From: Azoarcus olearius
GTDB taxonomy: Bacteria > Pseudomonadota > Gammaproteobacteria > Burkholderiales > Rhodocyclaceae
Length of the DNA: 64,000 bases
Assembly: GCF_001682385.1 (NCBI RefSeq)
Contig: NZ_CP016210.1
Span: 1,302,001-1,366,000 of the forward strand
Reading direction: 5' to 3'
The notes below the pieces were generated by a model that was given only the letters and a program-made list of their open reading frames with translations, was not told the origin of the DNA and searched no databases. Shown here piece by piece: positions 1 to 9,936 of the stretch; position 1 is the stretch's first letter, and every line of letters begins with the position of its first letter. A program made the position numbers and the translations under genes.

Positions 1-332
1 AACTCGGTGAACAGCGGCTTGGCGACGTTGACCACGAAGAACAGCAGCTTGGCGCCCGGGACGAGGTCTTCGCCGTACTTCTCGAAGAACAGCGGCACTT
101 CGCTGACGTCGTTCAGCATGCCGGCAGCCATCTCCAGCTTGTCGCCGTCGGACAGCAGGACAGCGCCGCGCATCACTTCGGTGGGCGGCTTGCGACGACC
201 GGCGGCATCGCCGACTTCGCCTTCGACCAGGACGAGTTCGCCCCGGTAGGCAGCCTTACCGGCGGTGGTGCTGGCCTCCTTGAAGTTCATGTTGAAGAGC
301 AGCCCTTGTTGCTCATAGCGGTCGAACAGCAT
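1..332 (-). CDS. Unrecognised protein, 3' end cut off by window edge
   Basis: An open frame reads leftward from an ATG at 332-330 and runs off the window start after 110 codons, so only the N-terminal part is visible. The translation begins MLFDRYEQQG and is mixed acidic and hydrophobic, with a hydrophobic stretch (LLFFVVNVAK) near residue 95-105; I see no signal peptide and no motif I can name. An AGGAGA ribosome site lies about 6 bases before the ATG, which supports the start. Codon use is typical of the surrounding high-G+C genome. It lies downstream of clpA on the same strand but is separated from it by a strong terminator, so it is probably its own transcription unit. Function unknown. 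Confidence 0.72.
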   Translation of the reverse strand, partial: MLFDRYEQQGLLFNMNFKEASTTAGKAAYRGELVLVEGEVGDAAGRRKPPTEVMRGAVLLSDGDKLEMAAGMLNDVSEVPLFFEKYGEDLVPGAKLLFFVVNVAKPLFTE

Positions 333-417
333 GTAAATCTCCTGCTTGGTTTGAGAAATGCCAAGCTGCCCTGCAATAAGCATGCCGATGAAGGGGTTAT
401 CGCTGCCGTGCGGCCAG

Positions 418-451
418 CAAAGAAAAAGGGCACGGTCTTGCGACCGTGCCC
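418..451 (-). terminator. Rho-independent terminator of clpS-clpA
   Basis: Perfect 10-bp inverted repeat, GGGCACGGTC on each arm as read on the minus strand, closed by a 4-base loop (GCAA) and followed on that strand by TTTTTCTTT. It begins about 25 bases after the clpA stop codon. Confidence 0.9.
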
Positions 452-476
452 TTCGGGCGTGCAGCCAGCCGACGGC

Positions 477-2759
<2,283 letters not shown>

Positions 2760-3068
2760 TCAGTTTTCCTCCATCACGCATGCCAGTGGGTGCTGATGCT
2801 GGCGAGCAAAGGAGACGACCTGTTCCACCTTGGTCGATGCGATGTCCCGGGGAAAGACGCCGCATACCCCCATGCCCTCTCTGTGGACTTGGAGCATGAC
2901 CCGCGTGGCACGTTCGCGGTCCATGCTGAAATATTTCTGCAGAACGACGATGACGAAATCCATTGGAGTGAAGTCGTCATTCAACAGAAGCACCTTGTAC
3001 AACGGGGGCGGACGGGTGCGTGTCCGCTTGGCTTCCAATACGAATCCGTCTTGTTTCTGCGTGGCCAT
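2760..3068 (-). CDS. clpS: ATP-dependent Clp protease adaptor ClpS
   Basis: ClpS is the N-recognin that binds substrates with bulky N-terminal residues and delivers them to the N-domain of ClpA. The 102-residue product has the diagnostic core: [13 protein letters not shown] (about 28-40, lining the N-degron pocket), the HREGMG segment and the C-terminal VFPRDIAS...EQVV. The frame is open far upstream, but the conserved protein starts at MATQKQD, so I use the ATG at 3068; MDR three codons earlier (3077) is the alternative, and neither has a strong ribosome site. The first ~20 residues are basic and poorly conserved, as expected for the flexible tail that enters ClpA. Operon clpS-clpA. Confidence 0.95.
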
Positions 3069-3501
3069 GCGGTCCATTCTAATCAAGTCGAAGCAGAGTG
3101 CAACACGCCTCCCGGAGGGGGAATTCAGCGCTCTGATGTCCCGGAAAACGACCTCGCCAATCCGATATGAGGACGTTCCGGTTGATTTCAATCTAGCCAG
3201 AAACGTGCCATTTAAAGCCCGGAAATTCGGATTGGATTTTGCGCTTCGCGCAGACGGCGGGAACGCCAGTGATGGCAAGGGGAAGGCAAAGAAAACGTTG
3301 ACGCTGTGCTGACAAGTGGGTAAAAGCTAGCGCGTGCGTCGTGTAAGGTGTAATGCGCTGGTTCTGTTAGTTGCGGCCGGGCGCGCCGTTTTGGCGTCGC
3401 GGTCTGAGCCCGCAGTGCTGGTTATGCTTGACTTGACAACGAGGCATCTGCCGACGGGGATCGTCGGTTTGTATCAAGTAACTTTGAAGGATTAGAGCAA
3501 T
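3069..3501. other. Divergent intergenic region clpS / cspA
   Basis: 433 bases without a convincing gene. It must hold the leftward clpS promoter and the rightward csp promoter. Towards cspA, TTGACA at 3433-3438 could be a -35 element, but no good -10 follows at 17 bases. A hairpin CCGACG / CGTCGG (3451-3467, 5-base loop) followed by TTTGTAT lies about 35 bases before the csp start, in what is probably its 5' leader. Long cold-regulated leaders are usual for csp genes; that part is inference. Confidence 0.5.
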
Positions 3502-3705
3502 ATGGCAACTGGCACTGTTAAGTGGTTCAACGACTCCAAGGGTTTTGGTTTCATTACCCCTGACGATGGCAGCGAAGACCTGTTCGCGCACTTCTCGGCC
3601 ATCAACATGAACGGCTTCAAGACCCTGAAGGAAGGCGAAAAGGTTTCCTTCGAGGTCACTCAGGGGCCGAAGGGTAAGCAGGCTTCGAACATCCAGCGAG
3701 CCTGA
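3502..3705 (+). CDS. cspA: Cold-shock protein, CspA family
   Basis: A 67-residue single cold-shock domain, the standard length for bacterial Csp proteins, which bind single-stranded RNA/DNA and melt RNA secondary structure. RNP1 is KGFGFI (residues 13-18) and RNP2 is LFAHF (27-31); the aromatic residues of the nucleic-acid face (W9, F16, F18, F28, F31) are all present. An AAGGA ribosome site precedes the ATG. It is monocistronic, followed by a very strong terminator. Whether it is cold-induced or constitutive (CspA versus CspC/E type) cannot be told from the sequence, so the symbol is provisional. Confidence 0.93.
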   Translation: MATGTVKWFNDSKGFGFITPDDGSEDLFAHFSAINMNGFKTLKEGEKVSFEVTQGPKGKQASNIQRA

Positions 3706-3761
3706 TTGCCGGACACCAGGGAGGCGCGACCCGAAGGGAATGGCCTGAAGGTCGGTCTCTA

Positions 3762-3808
3762 GGTAAAGCAAAAGGCCGCCGGGAATCCCGGCGGCCTTTT
3801 GCTTTACC
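3762..3808. terminator. Perfect 22-bp hairpin terminator after cspA
   Basis: Arms GGTAAAGCAAAAGGCCGCCG.. and its exact complement (22 bases each) around a 3-base loop (AAT at 3784-3786), with a T run on the 3' arm for the plus strand and the mirror image for the minus strand. It can stop transcription from cspA and from the minus strand. Confidence 0.9.
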
Positions 3809-3973
3809 GCGTTCACCCGTCGCAGCGGCTGCCTGCAGCGTAGCCGGGTGACGAGATGGAGAGGCGTTCTTACTGGAGCACCGCGCTCGCTGGGCGAGCG
3901 CTTCGCGACGATGGCAAGTGCTTTGTCCGACAACTGCCGGACGGTACAGGCTGCGGCCTGGGCCGCAACCGCA

Positions 3974-4141
3974 TTACTTCAGCTTCACTTCCTTGTACGG
4001 CACGTGCTTGCGGGCAACCGGGTCGTACTTGTTGAACTCGAGCTTTTCCGGCGTGGTGCGCTTGTTCTTGGAAGTGGTGTAGAAGTGACCGGTACCGGCG
4101 GTCGATTCCAGCTTGATCTTTTCGCGGATGCCCTTGGCCAT
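3974..4141 (-). CDS. rpmG: 50S ribosomal protein L33
   Basis: A 55-residue basic protein starting [16 protein letters not shown] and ending [11 protein letters not shown], matching bacterial L33, a small protein near the E site of the large subunit. It lacks the CxxC zinc ribbon of the alternative C+ form, as is common in proteobacteria. GGAG lies 8 bases before the ATG. It is the second gene of the rpmB-rpmG pair, starting about 60 bases after the rpmB stop, an arrangement conserved across proteobacteria. Confidence 0.96.
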   Translation of the reverse strand: MAKGIREKIKLESTAGTGHFYTTSKNKRTTPEKLEFNKYDPVARKHVPYKEVKLK

Positions 4142-4202
4142 GGCGATCTCCGTTCAGTTCGGCGGCGCTAGCCGCGTGGTTCTTGCCTAAGCGCCTGGGC
4201 GC

Positions 4203-4439
4203 TCAGATCTTGTCGCCGCGCGCGCGCAGCTCGGCAACGACGACGTCGATGCCCTTCTTGTCGATGGTGCGCAGCGCGGCGTTGGAGACGCGCAGGCGGA
4301 TCCAGCGGTTTTCGGCTTCGCTCCAGAACCGGCGGTTTTGCAGGTTCGGAAGGAAGCGGCGCTTGGTCTTGTTGTTGGCGTGGGAAACGTGATTTCCCAC
4401 CATCGGTGCTTTACCGGTCACTTGGCAGACGCGAGCCAT
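4203..4439 (-). CDS. rpmB: 50S ribosomal protein L28
   Basis: 78 residues, the normal length of proteobacterial L28, starting [16 protein letters not shown] with the conserved [15 protein letters not shown] block and the [11 protein letters not shown] segment. A structural protein of the large ribosomal subunit. First gene of rpmB-rpmG. A plausible sigma-70 promoter lies just upstream, and radC follows further upstream on the same strand. Confidence 0.97.
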   Translation of the reverse strand: MARVCQVTGKAPMVGNHVSHANNKTKRRFLPNLQNRRFWSEAENRWIRLRVSNAALRTIDKKGIDVVVAELRARGDKI

Positions 4440-4476
4440 ACGATGCTCCAGGGAATTCGGATTGCGAAAACGCCGG

Positions 4477-4506
4477 AATATACCCTATGCGACGGGGCGT
4501 AGGCAA
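4477..4506 (-). promoter_or_regulatory. Candidate sigma-70 promoter of rpmB-rpmG
   Basis: On the minus strand TTGCCT (4506-4501) and TATATT (4482-4477) are separated by 18 bases, about 40-65 bases upstream of the rpmB ATG. Each box has one or two mismatches to consensus. Confidence 0.5.
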
Positions 4507-4543
4507 GGCCAATCACGGATGTTTTCTCGCGCTCCGCACGGGC

Positions 4544-5221
4544 CTAGATCAGCCCGCGCTCGGCGAACGAGGTCGGCTTGCCGTGCGCCGGCACGACGAA
4601 GTGATCGAGTACCCGGATATCGACGAGGGCGAGGGCGTCCTTCAGGTGGCGGGTCAGCTGCTCGTCGGCGCTGCTGGGTTCGGCGGCGCCAGAAGGGTGG
4701 TTGTGGGCGAAGATCACCGCTGCGGCATTGCGGTCGAGCGCGAGCTTGACCACTTCGCGGGGGTAAACGCTGGTTTGGGTCAGTGTGCCGCGGAACAGGT
4801 CGACCGCGTCGATCAGGGTGTTGCGGGCATCGAGCAGCAGGACGCAGAAGGTTTCGTGCGGGAGGTGCCCGAGCCGCAGCCGCAGCCAGTCGCGCACCGC
4901 TTCGGGTGAGTCGAACAGGTCGCGGGCGCAGAGCGTTTCGGACAGGGCGCGCCGGGCGAGTTCCATGACCGCCTGCAGTTGGGCATACTTCGCCAGCCCC
5001 ATGCCCGGGATGGCGGCGAACTCGGATGAGGTCGCGGAACAGAGGCGGGTGAGGGTGCCGAAACGGGCGATGAGGTCGCGGGCGAGGTCCACCGCGGTGC
5101 GGCCGCGGATGCCGACGCGCAAAAACAGTGCAAGGAGTTCGGCGTCTGAAAGCGCATTGGCGCCGCGCGACAGCAGCTTTTCTCGCGGGCGTTCGTCTTC
5201 GGGCCAGTCGGTGATCGCCAT
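4544..5221 (-). CDS. radC: RadC family JAB/MPN-domain protein
   Basis: 225 residues. The N-terminal third carries a UPF0758/helix-hairpin-helix-like segment ([13 protein letters not shown], about 71-83). The C-terminal part is a JAB/MPN-like fold with the metal motif H173-N-H175-P-S-G and D186. The cellular role of RadC is unsettled; the old link to DNA repair in E. coli was withdrawn. The frame stays open far upstream, but homology begins at [15 protein letters not shown], giving the ATG at 5221. It is divergent from coaBC with 54 bases between the starts, an arrangement common in proteobacteria. Confidence 0.92.
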
Positions 5222-5275
5222 CTTCGCGCCAGTTTTGATTATGCCTTTGTATTTTTCCAGTTTAACGCGAATGTC

Positions 5276-6475
5276 ATGACCAGTCTCCAAGGCAAGAGGA
5301 TAGTGCTGGGTGTTACCGGTGGGGTTGCCGCCTACAAGGCGGCCGAACTGGTACGTCTGCTGGGCAAGGCCGGTGTGGACGTCCACGTCGTGCTGACCGA
5401 GGCGGGCGCGCGCTTCGTCGGCGCGGTCACGTTCCAGGCGCTGTCGGGCAATCCGGTGTGGAGCGACCTGTGGGACCCGCGCATGCCAAACAACATGGCG
5501 CACATCGACCTCGGCCGTGAGGCCGACGCGGTGCTCGTCGCGCCGGCATCGGCGGACTTCATCGCCCGCATCGCTGGCGGCCGGGCCGACGACCTGCTGA
5601 CCACCTTGTGCCTTGCGCGCGATTGCCCCTTGCTGGTGGCGCCCGCGATGAACCGCCAGATGTGGGAACACCCTGCCACGCAGCGCAACGTCGGCCAGGC
5701 CGTCGCCGACGGTGTCACGATGCTTGGTCCGGCGGCTGGCGACCAGGCTTGCGGGGAAACCGGCATGGGGCGCATGGAAGAGCCGGAGGCGCTGCTCGAG
5801 GGCCTGGAGGCCTTCTTCGTGGCGAAGACGCTGGCGGGGCGCCGGGTCGTGTTGACGGCGGGGCCGACCTTCGAGGCCATCGATCCGGTGCGGGGCATCA
5901 CCAACAGCAGTTCCGGCAAGATGGGATACGCGCTGGCCCGCGCCTGTGCCCAGGCCGGCGCCGAGGTCGTGCTCGTCAGTGGCCCGGTGGCCTTGCCGGT
6001 GCCGAGGGGTGTTCGCCGCGTCGATGTGCGCAGTGCGCTGGAGATGCGCGGCGCCGTGCTGGACGCCCTGCCGGGCACTGACGTCTTCATCGCCGTCGCC
6101 GCGGTGGCGGACTACCGCCCGGCGCAGACGGCGGAGCACAAGATCAAGAAGTCGGGCGACACCTTGCACCTTTCCCTGACGCCCAATCCCGACATCCTCG
6201 CCGAGGTCGCGGCGCGCCCGGATGCGCCGTTCTGCGTCGGTTTTGCCGCCGAAAGCCGCGATCTGGATGCCTATGCGGAGGGCAAGCGGCGCAACAAGCG
6301 GCTGCCGCTGCTCGTGGGCAATCTGGTCGGCGACGGCCTCGGGGGCGACGACAACCTCGTCGTGCTGTACGACGATCGCGGCAAGCACCCGTTGCCACGT
6401 GCGCCCAAAACCGAACTCGCCCGACAGATCGTCGACCATCTGGCCGCCCTGCTGCCGCCTTCGAATTCCCGCTGA
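5276..6475 (+). CDS. coaBC: Bifunctional phosphopantothenoylcysteine decarboxylase / phosphopantothenate-cysteine ligase
   Basis: Catalyses two steps of coenzyme A synthesis: CTP-dependent coupling of 4'-phosphopantothenate to cysteine (CoaB, C-terminal) and FMN-dependent decarboxylation (CoaC, N-terminal). 399 residues, full length. The CoaC half has the TGGVAAYKA flavin loop (14-22), catalytic H76, PAMN (123-126) and C159 in the [10 protein letters not shown] substrate flap. The CoaB half has [13 protein letters not shown] followed by [10 protein letters not shown] (about 195-217) and KIKK (near 288) for CTP and phosphopantothenate. It is followed 16 bases later by dut, a conserved pair in many proteobacteria. 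Confidence 0.97.
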
Positions 6476-6491
6476 CCCATCGGAAACCGCC

Positions 6492-6941
6492 ATGCACCGC
6501 ATCGACGTCAAGCTGCTCGATCCCCGTCTGAAAACCCATCCGCCTGCTTATGCCAGTGCCGGCGCCGCGGGGCTGGACCTGCGCGCCTGCCTCGACGCGC
6601 CGGTGCTGCTGCACCCGGGGGAGACGACCCTGGTGCCGAGCGGACTCGCCATCCACCTCGCCGACCCCGGACTCGCCGCCATGGTGCTGCCGCGTTCCGG
6701 GCTGGGCCACAAGCACGGAATCGTGCTCGGCAATCTCGTGGGACTGATCGATTCGGATTATCAGGGGCAGGTTTTCGTGTCGGTGTGGAACCGGGGCCGC
6801 GACGTGTTCACGATCCAGCCGATGGAGCGCATCGCGCAACTGGTGGTGGTGCCCGTGCTGCAGGTCGGGTTCAACGTCGTGGACGACTTCGCCGCCAGCG
6901 AGCGGGGCGAGGGAGGGTTCGGCAGCACCGGCAAGCACTGA
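6492..6941 (+). CDS. dut: Deoxyuridine 5'-triphosphate nucleotidohydrolase (dUTPase)
   Basis: Hydrolyses dUTP to dUMP and pyrophosphate, preventing uracil incorporation and supplying dTMP synthesis. 149 residues, typical of trimeric bacterial dUTPases. The five family motifs are visible: [39 protein letters not shown] and the C-terminal arm [10 protein letters not shown]. Start at the ATG at 6492, since upstream in-frame codons belong to coaBC in another frame. Directly downstream of coaBC, with a Nudix hydrolase starting 1 base after its stop. Confidence 0.97.
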
Positions 6942-6942
6942 C

Positions 6943-7368
6943 GTGCAGGCGAAGGGGATTCCCACCGGCGTGCACATCGTGTGCGAGCGTGGTGGACGCG
7001 TGTTGTTGATGCGGCGCGCCGGCACCGGGTTTTTCGACGGTCTCTACAGTCTGCCGGGTGGTCACGTGGAGGAGGGCGAATCGGTGCGCGCCGCGGCCGT
7101 GCGTGAGCTGCGTGAGGAAACCGGCTTGAGCGTCGACGAGGCTGCGCTGGATTGGCTCGGCGTCGTGCACCGCCGTTCCGATTCCAACCGCATCGACTTC
7201 TTCCTGCGCGCCGCAGCCTGGATGGGCGAGCCCGAGATCTGCGAGCCGGAAAAATGCGACGCGATCGGCTGGTTTGCGCCCGACGACCTGCCGGTAGCGA
7301 TGGTCCCCTACGTGCGCCACGCCTTGGGGCAGGCGCACACGCCCTGGATGCTGGAACTCGGCTGGTAG
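6943..7368 (+). CDS. Nudix hydrolase
   Basis: 141-residue Nudix-fold pyrophosphohydrolase. The Nudix box fits GX5EX7REUXEEXGU: it starts at GHVEEGES and ends RELREETGL (about 44-66), with all metal-binding glutamates present. The substrate cannot be read from the sequence; the small size and the position next to dut would suit nucleotide-pool sanitation, but that is inference. The start is a GTG one base after the dut stop codon, implying translational coupling in a coaBC-dut-nudix operon. The 3' end abuts the convergent fccB gene, with only 2 bases between the stops. Confidence 0.88.
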   Translation: MQAKGIPTGVHIVCERGGRVLLMRRAGTGFFDGLYSLPGGHVEEGESVRAAAVRELREETGLSVDEAALDWLGVVHRRSDSNRIDFFLRAAAWMGEPEICEPEKCDAIGWFAPDDLPVAMVPYVRHALGQAHTPWMLELGW

Positions 7369-7370
7369 CC

Positions 7371-8648
7371 TCAGCCCAGCATGTCGCGCCAGGTGTTGCG
7401 CGCCCAGGTCCACGCGATTTCGCCTTCCGCTTCGCTCGCGACCGCCGAGACGCCGCCCGCGCCCGCAACCGGTACGGGCTGGCGCTTCTCGGGATCGAAG
7501 GGATGGACCGAGGCGACATGGATGACGCGGCGCGCGTCGACGAAGCTGTAGCAGGTGTTCATCACCACCGGCGCCGGGTCGGGCGCCTCGCCGGCCAGCA
7601 GGCGCAGGATGGCCGCAGCGGCGACGCGGGCGTGCTGGGTGGCCATGTGGCCGGACTTCGGCATGCCCGGTGCCGCAAACACCGCATCGCCGAGTACGTG
7701 GACGCCCGGCACGCCGCGCGCCTCGTAGCTGAGCCAGTCGATGTCCACCCAGCGCTCGTTGATCAAGGGCAGTCCCGCGCGGCGGGCGAGATCGCCGGCG
7801 CGCATCGGCGGCAACACGTTCAGCACGTCGGCAGCGATCCGCTCGAACTCCAGCTCTGCGGTGCGCGTGGCGCCATCCACCGCGCGCAGGTCGCTGTTCG
7901 GACGGTATTCGATCAGGCCCTTGTACTCTGCGAAGGCGGCGGTGAACAGCGCCTTCTTGGACTGGATCTCCGGATTGGCATCGAGCACCAGAACCTTCGC
8001 GCGCGGGTTGGCGTGGCGCAGGTAATCCGCGATCACGCAGGCGCGCTCGTAAGGCCCCGGCGGGCAGCGGTAGGGCGCCTTCGGAACATGGAGGGCGTAC
8101 ACCCCGCCCGCCCGCATCGCCACCAGTTGACGGCGCAGCAACGCGGTTTGCGGACCGGCTTTCCACGCGTGCGGCACGCGCTCGTCGCCCGGGCTCAGGC
8201 CCTCGATCGCGCCGGGGATGAAGTCCACCCCGGGCGACAGGACCAGGCGGTCGTAGTTGAAGCGGGCGCCCGAGGCTGTCGTGACCGTGCGTCCCGCGGC
8301 ATCGACCGCGGTGACCTCGTCGCGCACCACCGTCACGCCCCAGTCGTCGCGCAGGCGATCGTAGCTGCGGGTGAGATCGTCGAGGCCGATGCTGCCGCCC
8401 AGCACCAGGTTGGAGAGCGGGCAGGACACGAAGCGCGCGTCGCGTTCGATCAGGGTGACCCGGACCGTGCCTTCGCTCCACAGCCGCAGGTAGCGCGCGG
8501 CGGTCGCGCCGCCAAAGCCGCCGCCCACCACCACAACATGAGGGGCGGCGCGGCCGGGCGCGCTGACGCAGCCCGAGAGCGGCAGCGCCAGCGCCGGTGC
8601 GCCGGCGAGTGCGGCGATGCCCTGCAGAAAACGGCGACGGGGGAACAT
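7371..8648 (-). CDS. fccB: Flavocytochrome c sulfide dehydrogenase, FAD-binding subunit
   Basis: Periplasmic flavoprotein that oxidises sulfide and passes electrons to its cytochrome c partner. 425 residues. The N-terminus MFPRRRFLQG, then a hydrophobic stretch, is a twin-arginine signal; LSGC near 24-27 could be a lipobox. VVVVGGGFGGATAARYL (about 38-54) is the FAD Rossmann motif. Conserved cysteines include SCPLSNLVLGG and YRCPPGPYERAC, the latter as in the FCSD/SoxF family, and the C-terminal FCSD flavin-binding region (CYSFVDARRVIHV) is present. It follows fccA by 14 bases and is divergent from soxYZ. SoxF is an equally valid name. Confidence 0.9.
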   Translation of the reverse strand: MFPRRRFLQGIAALAGAPALALPLSGCVSAPGRAAPHVVVVGGGFGGATAARYLRLWSEGTVRVTLIERDARFVSCPLSNLVLGGSIGLDDLTRSYDRLRDDWGVTVVRDEVTAVDAAGRTVTTASGARFNYDRLVLSPGVDFIPGAIEGLSPGDERVPHAWKAGPQTALLRRQLVAMRAGGVYALHVPKAPYRCPPGPYERACVIADYLRHANPRAKVLVLDANPEIQSKKALFTAAFAEYKGLIEYRPNSDLRAVDGATRTAELEFERIAADVLNVLPPMRAGDLARRAGLPLINERWVDIDWLSYEARGVPGVHVLGDAVFAAPGMPKSGHMATQHARVAAAAILRLLAGEAPDPAPVVMNTCYSFVDARRVIHVASVHPFDPEKRQPVPVAGAGGVSAVASEAEGEIAWTWARNTWRDMLG

Positions 8649-8662
8649 GGTGCTGGGCGGCC

Positions 8663-8962
8663 TCACTTCAGTTGCGCAAAATAACGGGCGATCAGCTCGA
8701 GTTGCTGCGGGGTATAGCCGCGCACGATCTGATGCATGATGGTGGCCGGTCGCGCGCCGCTGCGAAATTCCTCCAGCGTGGCGAGCAGCGTGTCGCTGGG
8801 CATGCCGGCCAGCGATGCGATCGCGCCCTGGCTGCGCCCGTCGCTGCCGTGGCAGTTGAAACAGGTTGCGGCCAGGCTGCGGCCGGGTGGCGGGGCGGCG
8901 GCCAGGGCGGACTGGGCGAGGCCGAGGCAGAACAGGGCGGTGAGCGTGGCGCGGGATTTCAT
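8663..8962 (-). CDS. fccA: Periplasmic c-type cytochrome, FccA/SoxE-like
   Basis: 99-residue single-haem class I cytochrome c. The Sec signal peptide is MKSRATLTALFCLGLAQSALA, written here in two parts: MKSRATLTAL then FCLGLAQSALA, with cleavage after ALA. Haem attachment is CFNCH (about 34-38); a methionine near 54 (LAGMP) or 77 (IMHQ) is the likely sixth ligand. Its position directly upstream of fccB in one operon makes it the probable electron-accepting subunit of the sulfide dehydrogenase. It is smaller than the two-haem FccA of purple sulfur bacteria, so the one-haem form is the closer match. Start at the ATG at 8962; the longer open frame is spurious. Confidence 0.85.
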   Translation of the reverse strand: MKSRATLTALFCLGLAQSALAAAPPPGRSLAATCFNCHGSDGRSQGAIASLAGMPSDTLLATLEEFRSGARPATIMHQIVRGYTPQQLELIARYFAQLK

Positions 8963-9137
8963 GCGGGATCGGGATGTCGCAAACGGTGTCGGCAGGCCCC
9001 GGCGGGGGTGGCGTGGACACGGCACCCAGCAGATGCCGGATCGGTAACAAAGTATAACGTCGCCGCCGCGCCACGGCGGATAACCCGCGGTTCCGACCGC
9101 GGCGGCGCACGTGCAGCATCGACAGCAAGGATGAAGG

Positions 9138-9605
9138 ATGGATTCAAGGCGCAGGGAAGTGATGAAGGCAGGGGGTGGCTTCGGGTTGCTCGGCCTGCTC
9201 GTGGGCGCGGGACTCGTAAGCCCCCAGGTGGCGCGCGCGGCATGGGACAAGGCGGCCTTCGACAGCCGCGGGGTTGAAGCGGTGTTTGCCGCGCTTGGGG
9301 CGGGCAAGCCCGCGCCGAGCACGGAGATCCGCATCAATGCCCCGGAAATCGCGGAAAACGGCGCGGTGGTCGCGGTGTCGGTGGTCAGCAACCTGCCGCA
9401 GACGGAACAGATTGCATTGCTGGTGGACCGCAATCCCTACACGCTGGCGGCGCATTTCGTGATCCCGCCTGGCACGGCGCCGGATATCCAGACGCGCATC
9501 AAGATGGCCGAAAGCGCCAACGTTTATGCCTTGGTCAAGGCCGGTGGCCGCTTCCACGTCGCCCGCCGCGAGGTGAAGGTGACGCTGGGCGGCTGTGGCG
9601 CCTGA
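9138..9605 (+). CDS. soxY: Thiosulfate oxidation carrier protein SoxY
   Basis: SoxY carries sulfur intermediates covalently on a C-terminal cysteine during periplasmic thiosulfate oxidation. 155 residues. The signature C-terminus GGCGA is present (Cys153), on its swinging arm. The N-terminus MDSRRREVMKAGGG with a hydrophobic core is a twin-arginine signal ending near ARAA. Followed by soxZ after 10 bases. No soxX, soxA, soxB or soxCD is in the window, so either the rest of the Sox system is elsewhere or SoxYZ here serves sulfide/sulfur transfer together with the divergent fccAB. Confidence 0.94.
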   Translation: MDSRRREVMKAGGGFGLLGLLVGAGLVSPQVARAAWDKAAFDSRGVEAVFAALGAGKPAPSTEIRINAPEIAENGAVVAVSVVSNLPQTEQIALLVDRNPYTLAAHFVIPPGTAPDIQTRIKMAESANVYALVKAGGRFHVARREVKVTLGGCGA

Positions 9606-9615
9606 GGAGAGCAGC

Positions 9616-9927
9616 ATGTCCAATCCGACCCGTATCCGCGCGACCGTCAAGGACGGCTACACCGAAGTCCGTGTGCTGATGTCGCATGTGATGGAAAACG
9701 GCCAGCGCAAGGACGCCGGCGGCGTGGTGGTGCCGGCGCACTTCATCACCGAGGTGAGCGTCACCCATAACGAGCGCGTCGTGCTGGCGGCCCAGTTTGG
9801 TCCTTCGGTTTCGGCCAACCCCTATCTCGCGTTCCGCTTCCAGGGTGGGGCCAGCGGCGATCGCATCGCGGTGCGCTGGACCGACAACGGCAGCGACAGC
9901 CGCAGCGACGAGGCGCGCATCGGCTAG
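9616..9927 (+). CDS. soxZ: Thiosulfate oxidation protein SoxZ
   Basis: 103-residue partner of SoxY with an immunoglobulin-like beta-sandwich. Conserved features are the start (MSNPTRIRATVKDGYTEVRV), the MSHVMENGQRKD segment and the aromatic strand AFRFQGGASGD. It lacks its own signal peptide and is exported as a complex with SoxY. GAGGAGAGC precedes the ATG at 9616; the in-frame upstream codons from 9595 overlap soxY and are not used. Only 9 bases separate its stop from the convergent aceK stop, with no terminator between. Confidence 0.94.
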   Translation: MSNPTRIRATVKDGYTEVRVLMSHVMENGQRKDAGGVVVPAHFITEVSVTHNERVVLAAQFGPSVSANPYLAFRFQGGASGDRIAVRWTDNGSDSRSDEARIG

Positions 9928-9936
9928 GCCAGCCGC

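Noticed and set aside
5232-6511. N-terminal extension of radC across coaBC
   Set aside because: The extended part is antisense to coaBC and lacks RadC homology; the conserved protein starts at the ATG at 5221.
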